Source: Pseudomonadota bacterium
Lineage (GTDB): Bacteria; Myxococcota; Myxococcia; Myxococcales; Myxococcaceae
Assembly: GCA_023426545.1 (NCBI GenBank)
Contig: JAFAAN010000140.1
Span: 1-49,364 of the forward strand
DNA length: 49,364 nucleotides
Direction: 5' to 3'
Part shown: positions 41,579 to 49,364 of the stretch, piece after piece
Layout: every line of letters starts with the position of its first letter
Numbering within the stretch: position 1 is the first letter of the stretch
Made by a program: the position numbers and the translations under genes
Notes under the pieces: model-generated
Seen by the model: only the letters and a program-made list of their open reading frames with translations
The model's database searches: none
Told to the model about the DNA's origin: nothing

Positions 41579-43498
41579 CTACGGCGTGGGCGCGGACGCC
41601 GTCAGCCGGCTCAGCGCGGCCTTCGCGTCCTCGTGGTCTGGCTGCAGTCGCACGGCCGCCTTGTAGGCGTCCCGCGCGTCGTCGAGCCGCTTCGTCGCCT
41701 CCAGGAGCTGCCCCAGCGCGTTGTGCGGCTCGGCGAAGTTCGGGTCCGCCTGGATGGCGCCGCGGAAGGACTTCTCCGCGCCCTTCGTGTTGCCCTGCTG
41801 GTACTGGGTGTGGCCCAGGTACAGCAACGCCAGCGCATGCCGCGGGTCCACGGCCAGCACGGACGTCAGCACCTTCCTCGCCTTCGCGCCGTCGCCGCCG
41901 CGCAGGTAGATGAAGCCCAGCTCCGCCCGGGCCTCCAACTGCGCCGGGTCCCTCGCCACGACCGCTTCGAGCTCCGACACGGCCAGGTCCGGACGTCCGC
42001 GGCGGGAGTGGACGATGCCCAGCCGTGCTAGCGCCGCGGTGTCGGCCTCCTCGCCGTCCTTCGGCTTCAGCAGCGCCTCGGCCGTCACGTAGTCGCCCAT
42101 GGCCAGCAGCAGGTCCGCGAGCGCCAGCTTCGCGCCGCGATTGCCCGGCTCTTCCTGGAGGAGGGCCTCGTAGAGCGGCCGGGCCTTCGCGCCCACCCGC
42201 TTCTGCGCGTACACGTCCGCGAGCGCCAGCCGGTTCTCCGGCGTGGGCGCCAGCTTCACGCCCTCCTCGTACTCGGCGATGGCGCCGTCCAGGTCGCCCT
42301 TGGCCCGCAGCGCCTCGCCGTACGCTGCCCGGGCGCTGGCGTCCTTCGGAAACGCCTCCACGGCCGTCTTCAGCGTGGCCACCGCCTCGTCCGCCTTGCC
42401 CAGGCCGAGCCAGGCGCGCGCGAGGCCCTGGTATGCCTCGGTGGTCTTCTTCCCGTCCTCGGCGCTCTTCTCGATGGCCTTCTTGAAGGCCTCCACGGCC
42501 TGCTTCTTCTTGCCCTGCGCCAGGTACAGGTGACCCAGCTGCGTGTAGGGCCCGCTGGAGCGCTGGGGCGCCAGCACCACCGCCTTCTCGAACGCCTTCA
42601 GCGCCCGGACGTTGTCGCCGAGCTCGTAGTACGCCAGCCCCAGGTTGAAGTGGGCCTCGGCGAACTTCGGCTCCGCGGCGATGGCCTTGAGGAAGGCCTC
42701 GGTGGCCTTGCGCGGGTCGCCCTTCTCGTGGAGGGCCACGCCCAGGTTGTTGTACGCGCTGGCGTGCTTGGGGTCGGCGGCGAGCGTGCGCTGGTACTCG
42801 GCGATGGCGCCGTCCAGGTCGTTCTCCCGCATGAGGAGCACGCCAAGGTTGTAGTGGGCCTCGGTGTCACCCAGCTTCTGCCGGGTGGCCTCGCGCAGCG
42901 TCTCCTTGGCCGCGCCGTTGAGCCCCTTCTCGGCCAGGGCCTTGCCCAGGTTGACGCGGGCCACGTTCAGCTTCGCGTCCAGCTTCAGCGCCTCGCGGTA
43001 CGCCTCGATGGCGTCGTCCGTGCGGTTGGCGCGCTGGAGCGCCTCGCCCAGGTTGAAGCGCAGCTCGGCGTCCTGTGGGGACAGCTCCACGGCCACCGAG
43101 TACTGGCTGATGGCCACGTCCCGCTCGTCCAGCACGCGCGCCAGCAGGCCGCGCTCGGCGCGGAGCGTGGACTCCTCGGGGAAGGCGGCGATGGCGGTGT
43201 CCAGCACCGCGCGCGCCTGCTCCGGCTCTCCGGACAGGCGCAGCGCGCGGGCCAGGGCCAGCTTGGGAGGGATGAGGTCCGGCTCCTGCGTCACCAGCTT
43301 TCTCAGCGGCGCCACGGCCTTCTTCGGCGTGTTGAGCGCGAGGAAGGCGGTCCCCAGCCGGTAGAGGGCGTCCGCGTCGTCCGGCGACTCCGCCAGCCGC
43401 GCGCTCTCCACGGCGGCGGTGCGCTCGAGGGCGGCCGTGTCGGGGCTGGCGGCCTGTGAGGTGAGGAGCTGGAGGACCAGGAAGCTGGCAGTCTTCAT
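41579..43498 (-). CDS. Exported TPR-repeat protein
   Basis: 639 residues. Signal peptide (MKTASFLVLQLLTSQAAS). At least fourteen consecutive TPR units cover most of the chain, with the pattern A-x-x-x-L-G-x-x-L and DP(K/E)xAxAxxNLG (for instance DGAIAEYQRTLAADPKHASAYNNLGV). TPR solenoids are scaffolds for multiprotein assemblies. Its start directly abuts the TAA stop of the preceding lipoprotein gene. Last gene of the minus-strand operon. Confidence 0.85.
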   Translation of the reverse strand: MKTASFLVLQLLTSQAASPDTAALERTAAVESARLAESPDDADALYRLGTAFLALNTPKKAVAPLRKLVTQEPDLIPPKLALARALRLSGEPEQARAVLDTAIAAFPEESTLRAERGLLARVLDERDVAISQYSVAVELSPQDAELRFNLGEALQRANRTDDAIEAYREALKLDAKLNVARVNLGKALAEKGLNGAAKETLREATRQKLGDTEAHYNLGVLLMRENDLDGAIAEYQRTLAADPKHASAYNNLGVALHEKGDPRKATEAFLKAIAAEPKFAEAHFNLGLAYYELGDNVRALKAFEKAVVLAPQRSSGPYTQLGHLYLAQGKKKQAVEAFKKAIEKSAEDGKKTTEAYQGLARAWLGLGKADEAVATLKTAVEAFPKDASARAAYGEALRAKGDLDGAIAEYEEGVKLAPTPENRLALADVYAQKRVGAKARPLYEALLQEEPGNRGAKLALADLLLAMGDYVTAEALLKPKDGEEADTAALARLGIVHSRRGRPDLAVSELEAVVARDPAQLEARAELGFIYLRGGDGAKARKVLTSVLAVDPRHALALLYLGHTQYQQGNTKGAEKSFRGAIQADPNFAEPHNALGQLLEATKRLDDARDAYKAAVRLQPDHEDAKAALSRLTASAPTP

Positions 43499-44134
43499 TT
43501 AGAGGTTCTCCACGTAGGGACTCGCGCGCGCGTCGAAGGTCTTCTTCGCGAGCGCCGTCTTCTTGGCCTCCCACGCCTCCCGCGCCGCCTTCTCCGACTT
43601 CTCGTCTCCGGCGAGCGCGGCGCGCTCCTCCTTCACCTCCGCCTTGCACTCGGAGACCTGCGCCTCGAACTTCTTCGGGTCCAGCCGCTCGCTGCCCTCG
43701 ACCTTCGCCTTGCGGGCCACCGTCAGGCGGGCCAGCTCGAACTCCGCGAAGGCGCAGCGCAGCGCCAGCCGCTCCACGTCGCGCAGGCCCACGGTGAGCC
43801 GCTGCCTGGCGCGCAGGTACGCCACGCGGGCCTCGGCCTCGGCGATGGCCAGCTTCGCCACCTCGCGGGACACCTCGTCCGTGGCGCGGTCCACCTCGTC
43901 CTCGGCGGCCTCCTGGCGGGAGCGGGCGCGGTGGATGTGGTCGCGGGCACGGCCAATCTCGTTGTCGGCCTCGTCCACCTTGTCGATGGCGAGCGCCAGG
44001 TTGTTCTCCGCCTCCAGCAGCTCGATGCGAGCCTCGTAGGGGAGCTTCTTCTCCATGGCGTCGGGCACGCGCAGGTTGTAGCTGGGGCCACAGGCGGAGA
44101 GGAGGGGAAGGGTGAGCAGGACAAAGCGCTTCAT
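43499..44134 (-). CDS. Coiled-coil lipoprotein
   Basis: 211 residues. Lipobox LLSAC (Cys15). The mature part from about residue 40 to 190 is almost continuous heptad-rich helix of charged and Ala residues (IELLEAENNLALAIDKVDEADNEIGRARDHIHRARS), predicting an elongated coiled coil. One Cys pair in the second half. Probably a peptidoglycan- or outer-membrane-associated spacer. Starts with an ATGA overlap to the previous gene and ends next to the TPR gene. Confidence 0.78.
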   Translation of the reverse strand: MKRFVLLTLPLLSACGPSYNLRVPDAMEKKLPYEARIELLEAENNLALAIDKVDEADNEIGRARDHIHRARSRQEAAEDEVDRATDEVSREVAKLAIAEAEARVAYLRARQRLTVGLRDVERLALRCAFAEFELARLTVARKAKVEGSERLDPKKFEAQVSECKAEVKEERAALAGDEKSEKAAREAWEAKKTALAKKTFDARASPYVENL

Positions 44135-44625
44135 GGGACCGTCGCCTCGAAGCTTCCGAAGATGGTGCGCCCGGAATAGGGGTGGGTGCCGTTGACGAAG
44201 GTGACGTGGAGCTCGCCGGAGATGCGCTGCCTCTGCTGACCGGGGAGGGCCTTCACCTTCAGCCCGCCCAGCCGGAGCGCAGGAAAGGTCCGCGCCGGCT
44301 CGTCCAGCACGTTGCGGCCCACGGCGCCGCGCTGGGCGCCGGTGGCCAGGACTTCCGCGAGGTCGACGTCTAGCGGGCCGGTGTAGCCCTCCGGGAGCAT
44401 GTCCGCCACCCGGGCGCTGACCTTCAGCACGATGTTGGTGCCCGTGCCCTGCTGGGTGAGGAAGCTCACGGCCAGCTCGCCCTCGGAGAGCTGCGCCTCC
44501 GCGCGGTCGTAGCGGAGGTCGAGCAGCGACGTCACGCTGCCCTCCAGCCGCCCGCCCTCGTCACCGCAGGCGCAGAGGACGGCGGCAAGGACGGCGCCGA
44601 GCCATGGTGCACGCGCGGGCCTCAC
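44131..44625 (-). CDS. Small lipoprotein of unknown function
   Basis: 164 residues. Lipobox VLCAC (Cys20). Predicted beta-rich mature domain: AQLSEGELAVSFLTQQG, IVLKVSARVADML, LDVDLAEVLATG and a C-terminal GELHVTFVNGTHP. GTG 44625 was chosen as start: it overlaps the previous stop as GTGA and has GGAAGGA 6 bases upstream. An ATG two codons earlier has its ribosome binding site too close. Family unknown. Confidence 0.72.
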   Translation of the reverse strand: MRPARAPWLGAVLAAVLCACGDEGGRLEGSVTSLLDLRYDRAEAQLSEGELAVSFLTQQGTGTNIVLKVSARVADMLPEGYTGPLDVDLAEVLATGAQRGAVGRNVLDEPARTFPALRLGGLKVKALPGQQRQRISGELHVTFVNGTHPYSGRTIFGSFEATVP

Positions 44626-47600
44626 TTGCATTCCTTCCACCCGCCGTCCACGTCGACGCCGCTCAGCGAGGCCACGTCCTTGAGCACCGCCAGCTCGCGG
44701 CGCGCGCCGTCCACGTCGCCGAAGCGGCAGCGCAGCGCGGCGAGGTTGAGGCGGGCCTTGTCGAAGGTCGGGTCGGAGTCCATGGCCCGGCCGTACGCCT
44801 CGCGGGCGCCCATGGCGTCACCCATGTGGAGCAGCGCCAGGCCCAGCGCGGAGTGCGCCGGGGCCCGCGTGTCCTGAAGCTCGGTGACGCGGGCCAGGGT
44901 GAGCTGCGCCATGCCGTACTGGCGCGCCTCCAGGTAGGCCATGCCCAGGGCCTCCAGCGCCTCCGCGTTGAGCGTGCGCTCGGCCTTCTTGCGCAGCTCC
45001 TCAAGCGCCGCGGACTGCGTGGGCGTACCCGGCTGCGGCACCGGCAGCGCGGCCGTCTCCGTGCGGGTGCGGCAGCCCACCACCGGTGCGCTGAACACCT
45101 CCAGCGACTCGGAGCGGGACAGGCACGCCTTGAAGGCCTCCTCCGAGCGGGCCTTGAGCGGCGTCACCTGCTCCTTCACCGCGGCCCGGAACTGCTGGGC
45201 CTCGGCGGCGGACAGGCCCGCGGGAAGGGCCGTGCTCTCCACGACGTCCGCGATGTGGCCGTACGCGAGCGCCAGCCGCCACAGCGAGGCCACGGCCCAC
45301 TCCGCGTAGCCCAGCGACGCGGCCTGCGTGTAGATGCCCTCCAGGCTCTGGAGCGCGGCGACCTTCTCCTCCACCTGCTCGGCGGGCAGGTCCTTGTAGC
45401 CGCGGTAGAGAATCTCTCCCAGGTACCACAGGCCCTTGGCCGCCTCCTCCGTGCCGCCGTTGGGGCCCTGCACCGCGGTGGTGAGGGTGGCGATGAGCGC
45501 GTCGGCGGGCGCGGTGGGCGCGGTGGTGGCCTGGACCTCGGCCAGCACGGCCGCGGCGGCGGCGCTGTGGCGGTCCAGCTTCAGCGCGGCCTCGGCCGTC
45601 GTCTTCGCGCGGGCGTAGTCCTTCTGCTTCAGCCGTGTCTCCGCGAGCATCACCAGGACCTCGGCCTTGCGCGCACCGGCGATGTCCGCCGCGGCCTCCA
45701 GGTCGCGCGCGGCCTCCTTGTGCTCACCCAGCGCCAGGCGCAGCCGCGCGCCCGCCAGCCAGCCGTCCACCGCAGCGAAGTCACCGCCCAGCTTCTGGCC
45801 CACCTGCTCGAACCAGCCCGCCGCCTCGCCGAACGCCGCGGCCTCCGCCGCGTGACGCCCCAGCGTGAGCAGCACGTCGGACAGGTACTGGCTCTTCGGG
45901 TAGTCCTGCACCAGCTTCGCGCCCAGCTCGCGCTCGGCCTCCATGTCGCGCTTCTCGCGCGCCGCGGTGAACGCGCCGTAGAGCGCCTTCTCGCCGATGT
46001 CGGAGTTCCGGTTCTCGTCCGCGACCTTCACGAGGCCCTGGATGACGTCGCCCGTCTCCTGGGCGCTCTGGAGCGCCAGCTCGTCCAGCGCCTCGGCGCG
46101 GCTCTGGGTGAGGATCTTCTGCACGTCCGCGCGGAAGCTCGCGGGCAGCGGCGCGCCCAGCAGCTTCCTACCCGTCTCGTCCAGGCCCTTGAAGTCGTTG
46201 AGCTGCCGCAGGCTGTCCAGCGCGAGGTTGCCCGCGACGGGGGCGTCCTTGTGCTGGGGGTGGCTCAGCGCGAACGCGGTGAAGAGCTCCGCCGCCTTCG
46301 GATACTCGCCATCCTCGTAGTAGGCGCGGGCGATGTTGAACTTCACCACCAGGGCGTTCTCGCTCCGGGGGTAGCGCGACACGAAGTCGGCGCCCTGCAG
46401 CTTCATGGCCTGCCGCGCGTCCGCCACCTCGAAGGCGTTGCGCTTCTGCGCCTCCTCCGGCTTCAGCGTGGAGAAGTGCGCCAGCAGCGCGGCGTTGAGG
46501 GCCTCCTCCTCGCCCTTGGCGTCCTTGGCCTTCGCCTGATAGCGGGCGAGCTCCTCGAACTGGCGCGCGGCCTCGGGGTACGCATTGGCGGCGAACAGCG
46601 CGTCCGCGCGGTTCTTCATCATCGTGCGCACGTGCTGCTCGGGCCGGAAGAGGCCCAGGTAGGCCTGATAGGCCTCCGCCGCGCTCACGTAGAGCGCCTT
46701 GTCGTTCTTCTTCTGCGCCTCCACGTGGAGCAGGGTGGAGAGGTCGCGCGCCATCTCCTCCAGCTCCACGAGGTGCTTCTTGCGCTCCGCCTCCTGCAGC
46801 TCGGGGTCCGTCTTGCTCTGCACCGCGGCGCGCACGAGGATGCGCAGGTCCTCGGGGTCCGGCAGCACCTTGCCCTTGGAGGCCTTGATGGCGTCGTAGA
46901 GCTTCTGGCCGCGCTCCAGGTCCAGCTCCGGGTCGTGCTGGATTTCCATCAGCTTGCGCAGCGCGGGGATGGCCCACTCGTACTGCTGCTTGATGAAGTA
47001 GCGGTTGCCCAGCTTGTCCAGCGCGAGCGCGTAGGTGGCGCGGCTGTCGCTGAGCTTCTCGAAGTAGTTGAGCGCGCCCTTGGCGGGCTTGGCCTCGGTG
47101 TAGCTGTAGACGAGGTCGAGCAGGGCCTCGCGCTTGACGTTGAGCGCCTTCTTCTCGTCCATGCCGGGCAGCGGCGCGCTGGCGGCCGCGGCCTCGAAGA
47201 AGGTGACGGCCTCGGCGTGCTTGGCCTGGTTCACGCGAATCCAGCCCATCTTGTAGCGGGCCAGGTCGTGCACCGGCGAGGGCGGGGCTTCGAGAATCGC
47301 CTGATAGTGCCGCTCCGCCTCGGCGAGCTCGGCCTTGTCGAAAAAGTGGTCGCCGAGGATCTGCTCCGCCTCCAGCCGCAGCGGGCTGCCGGGGAACTTG
47401 CGCGTCAGGTCGCCGAGCGTCTTGAGCATCTCGTCGAACTGCCCCAGCTCGCGCTGCTCGTGCGCCAGGTAGAACGTCACCTGGTCGCCGTCCTTGAAGT
47501 CCGGGTACTCGCGCAGCAGCCGGTAGTACATCTGCACGGCCTTCTGCTTCAGCAGCCGCGTCTCTGGGGAGACGATGGCGCCGCTGGCGCCCTCCGGGCG

Positions 47601-47891
47601 TGACTCCGCCTGGAGGTAGTACACGTAGCGGCTCTTCTCCACGTAGAGCTCGGCCAGCCGGAACTGGAGGTCCGGCAGGTAGGGCGCGTTGCGGCTCTTG
47701 GAGATGAGGCGCTCCGTCTCTCCGATGGCGCGGTCCACCTTGAAGATGTCGCGCTTGAGCTTGGCGATGAGCTCCTCGCGCTCCTTGGCCTTGGAGACAA
47801 TCGGGTTGACGCCCGGGCCGGCGCGTCCCGGGCCGCCGGGGGCAGCCGCGAGCAGGGCGGCGGCAATCAGGCCCGTCAGATGGGCGGTCAT
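44622..47891 (-). CDS. Giant TPR/tetratricopeptide-like envelope protein (1089 residues)
   Basis: 1089 residues. Short signal peptide (LTGLIAAALLAAAPGG) then about 1050 residues of helical repeats: TPR-type units such as DLQFRLAELYVEKSRYVYYLQ, FPGSPLRLEAEQILGDHFF, YPRSENALVVKFNIARAYYEDGEYPKAAELF and YPKSQYLSDVLLTLGRHAAEA. The C-terminal quarter has further TPRs (APAHSALGLALLHMGDAMGAREAYGRAM). Similar long TPR proteins occur in myxobacterial motility and sporulation envelope machines, but I cannot assign orthology. Starts with an ATGA overlap to the upstream TPR gene. Largest gene in the window. Confidence 0.85.
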   Translation of the reverse strand: MTAHLTGLIAAALLAAAPGGPGRAGPGVNPIVSKAKEREELIAKLKRDIFKVDRAIGETERLISKSRNAPYLPDLQFRLAELYVEKSRYVYYLQAESRPEGASGAIVSPETRLLKQKAVQMYYRLLREYPDFKDGDQVTFYLAHEQRELGQFDEMLKTLGDLTRKFPGSPLRLEAEQILGDHFFDKAELAEAERHYQAILEAPPSPVHDLARYKMGWIRVNQAKHAEAVTFFEAAAASAPLPGMDEKKALNVKREALLDLVYSYTEAKPAKGALNYFEKLSDSRATYALALDKLGNRYFIKQQYEWAIPALRKLMEIQHDPELDLERGQKLYDAIKASKGKVLPDPEDLRILVRAAVQSKTDPELQEAERKKHLVELEEMARDLSTLLHVEAQKKNDKALYVSAAEAYQAYLGLFRPEQHVRTMMKNRADALFAANAYPEAARQFEELARYQAKAKDAKGEEEALNAALLAHFSTLKPEEAQKRNAFEVADARQAMKLQGADFVSRYPRSENALVVKFNIARAYYEDGEYPKAAELFTAFALSHPQHKDAPVAGNLALDSLRQLNDFKGLDETGRKLLGAPLPASFRADVQKILTQSRAEALDELALQSAQETGDVIQGLVKVADENRNSDIGEKALYGAFTAAREKRDMEAERELGAKLVQDYPKSQYLSDVLLTLGRHAAEAAAFGEAAGWFEQVGQKLGGDFAAVDGWLAGARLRLALGEHKEAARDLEAAADIAGARKAEVLVMLAETRLKQKDYARAKTTAEAALKLDRHSAAAAAVLAEVQATTAPTAPADALIATLTTAVQGPNGGTEEAAKGLWYLGEILYRGYKDLPAEQVEEKVAALQSLEGIYTQAASLGYAEWAVASLWRLALAYGHIADVVESTALPAGLSAAEAQQFRAAVKEQVTPLKARSEEAFKACLSRSESLEVFSAPVVGCRTRTETAALPVPQPGTPTQSAALEELRKKAERTLNAEALEALGMAYLEARQYGMAQLTLARVTELQDTRAPAHSALGLALLHMGDAMGAREAYGRAMDSDPTFDKARLNLAALRCRFGDVDGARRELAVLKDVASLSGVDVDGGWKECK

Positions 47892-49364
47892 GGCGTCTCC
47901 TCGATGCAGCGGCTGTCGATGCGGACCCGGTAGGAGCGCAGCTCGTCGTTCCAGTACTCGCCGTCGAAACGGTAGGCCGTCTGCGTGGGCGACAGCATCT
48001 GCTCGTCCTCGGGGGCGACGACCCGCGCGCCCTTCTTCACGCGCTCATACAGCTTCAGGCCCACTTCGTACTCCATCAGGCGCACCTGCTCGGCGGCGCG
48101 CAGCAGCGTGTCCGCTTCCTGGCGGACGGCTTCGGCCAGCCGCGCGTCATGGACGCGGACCGCCTCGGCGCGGGACAAGTCGTACAGCTTCGTCAGGTGC
48201 GAGAAGAGCCGGTCGCCGAAGCTGCCGGCGTAGCGGCCCAGCCGCTCGCCCTCCAGCTCCAGCACCTCCAGGAAGCGGGCGGCGCGCTGGGTGCCGCCGT
48301 GGGCGTTGGCCGCGCGGCGCAGGCGCACGTCCTGGGTGAGGTCCTCGCGGTTGCGCACCGCCTCCAGCGAGTCCGCGAAGCGCCGCGTCAGCTCCTTGGC
48401 GGCGCGCTTGGCCGGCAGGTAGTGGCACAGGTCGCGGTAGATGAGGGCGCGCAGCAGGTACTTGTCCGGCAGGAACTCGTCGCGGAAGGACGGCGCGTCC
48501 AGCGTGGTGAGGATGCCCAGCGCGGCGCGCAGCTCGCCCAGCTTGTAGCGGGTCCACGCCTCCTCCAGGTAGAGGCTGGCGCGGCCCGGGTCCAGCTCGG
48601 GCAGCTTCACGCGGTCATACGCCTCCAGCGCGCCCCGGAAGTCCTTGCGCTCGTAGCGCAGGCGCGCCACGGCCAGCGCCGCCTCGTTACGCGCCTCGCG
48701 GGTGAGCTTCTCGTCCTCGGACAGCGCCAGGAAGTCGGCGATGATTTCGTCCGACGGCTCCTGGGCCTGCTTCAAGCGGGTGACGAGCAGCGCGAACTTC
48801 GCGCGGCTGGCCTCGGCGCTCGTCTCGGGCAGCTTGGCGAAGTGGGTGTTGGCCCAGCGCTCGTTGCCCACGCGCAGGTCCACCAGACCCTGCTGGTAGT
48901 GCGCGTAGGCGCCCGTCTCCTCCGGGAGGAAGCCCAGGTCGAGCGCGCCGAACACCTGCTGGTCGATCATGACCTCGTCGTGCGGGCGGTCCGTCAGCGC
49001 CTTGAGCGCGTCCAGCGCGCGGGGCAGCACGTTGGGGTTGGAGCGCTCGCGGGCGATACGGGCCAGGTACGAGGCCCCCGCGTGCGTCAGCCCCAGGTCG
49101 ATGAGGCTGCGCGCGAGGAAGTACTGGCCCCAGGCGTAGTTCTCGTCCGTCTTCGGCGCTGCTTGCAGCCAGGCGTAGAGCGGCCCGGCGGCGTCGCGGG
49201 GCTTGCCGTCGAAGTAGGCCTTGAGGGCCTTGTCGAACACGCCCGGGTCCACCTTCTCGGGGGCGCGGGGCGGGGCTTCCGCCGGGGGAGCCCCGCTGGC
49301 CGCGGGCGTGTTGGCGGCGGGCGCGCCTGGGGCGTCCGCGCTGGCCGGGGCCTTGGCGCCCGCG
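47888..49364 (-). CDS. TPR-like envelope protein, 5' end outside the window
   Basis: At least 491 residues visible. The first visible part is an Ala/Pro-rich linker (ASADAPGAPAANTPAASGAP), then helical repeats from VDPGVFDKALKAYFDGKPRD onward (DENYAWGQYFLARSLIDLGL, YAHYQQGLVDLRVGNERWAN, RASLYLEEAWTRYKLGELRAALGIL) and a C-terminal non-repeat region ending SRCIEETP. The frame is open to the window edge, so the true start lies beyond 49364. The Ala/Pro linker may connect a signal/anchor or another domain to the solenoid. Overlaps the next gene by ATGA. Confidence 0.8.
   Translation of the reverse strand, partial: AGAKAPASADAPGAPAANTPAASGAPPAEAPPRAPEKVDPGVFDKALKAYFDGKPRDAAGPLYAWLQAAPKTDENYAWGQYFLARSLIDLGLTHAGASYLARIARERSNPNVLPRALDALKALTDRPHDEVMIDQQVFGALDLGFLPEETGAYAHYQQGLVDLRVGNERWANTHFAKLPETSAEASRAKFALLVTRLKQAQEPSDEIIADFLALSEDEKLTREARNEAALAVARLRYERKDFRGALEAYDRVKLPELDPGRASLYLEEAWTRYKLGELRAALGILTTLDAPSFRDEFLPDKYLLRALIYRDLCHYLPAKRAAKELTRRFADSLEAVRNREDLTQDVRLRRAANAHGGTQRAARFLEVLELEGERLGRYAGSFGDRLFSHLTKLYDLSRAEAVRVHDARLAEAVRQEADTLLRAAEQVRLMEYEVGLKLYERVKKGARVVAPEDEQMLSPTQTAYRFDGEYWNDELRSYRVRIDSRCIEETP

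Noticed and set aside
44604..47603. 999-codon plus-strand frame opposite the giant TPR gene
   Set aside because: Composition is Leu/Arg/His repeat-like with no domain; arises from the codon bias of the real minus-strand gene.

Overview
This 49 kb window is very GC-rich, densely coding bacterial DNA. It comes from a myxobacterium of the Myxococcus/Corallococcus/Pyxidicoccus group. The best evidence is a csgA gene (15441-16130) whose product has the length and the key residues (T6, R10, S135, K155) that I recall for the Myxococcus xanthus C-signal protein. It sits in the classical arrangement hemG (divergent) - csgA - pdxH/fprA (convergent). Abundant lipoproteins, an orphan Ser/Thr kinase and TPR-rich envelope proteins fit the same group. 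I see no rRNA, tRNA, CRISPR array, insertion sequence or prophage.

Layout. 1-13.9 kb is mostly housekeeping and lipoproteins: a patatin-like phospholipase lipoprotein, a multi-pass membrane protein, gluQRS, a metallophosphoesterase, a frameshifted unknown gene, rlmN, a GCS2-family glutamate-cysteine ligase-like protein, two lipoproteins, and a LytTR-type two-component system preceded by a 39-codon membrane ORF. 13.9-18.2 kb is the csgA neighbourhood followed by glgA. 18.2-24.5 kb holds a Ser/Thr kinase, a WHy/LEA-type lipoprotein, a pair of overlapping exported-protein genes, a CNNM/CBS membrane protein, a stand-alone CpaC-type pilus N-domain protein and an unknown exported protein.

24.5-30.4 kb is a compact cassette with no secretion apparatus around it. 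It encodes a PAAR-like DUF4150 tip protein, a DUF6484 protein (frameshifted at a G6 run), a TIGR02270 HEAT-like protein, a thiolase-fold protein that appears to have lost its catalytic residues, an AHH-type nuclease toxin, and two unrelated immunity-like proteins (Imm11-like and Imm49-like). Start/stop codons overlap and the 3' end is less GC-rich. I read it as an auxiliary type VI secretion effector-immunity module, and it is the most interesting region.

30.4-33.5 kb has a lipoprotein, aat, a second WHy/LEA-type lipoprotein and a small HExxH metallopeptidase. 33.5-40.5 kb is a heme-iron uptake operon behind a near-consensus Fur box: a Com-like zinc-ribbon microprotein, a TonB-dependent heme receptor, an HmuY-family lipoprotein, a HemS/HmuS-type cytoplasmic heme protein and the HmuTUV ABC importer. 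It pairs a Bacteroidota-style hemophore with a proteobacterial-style importer. A long imperfect hairpin follows it.

After an EamA transporter, 41.5-49.4 kb is one tightly coupled minus-strand operon of TPR and lipoprotein genes. It runs off the right edge and probably encodes an envelope-spanning assembly. Two genes (5.3 kb and 25.1 kb) are each broken by one extra base, so sequencing or assembly error has to be excluded before either is called a true pseudogene.
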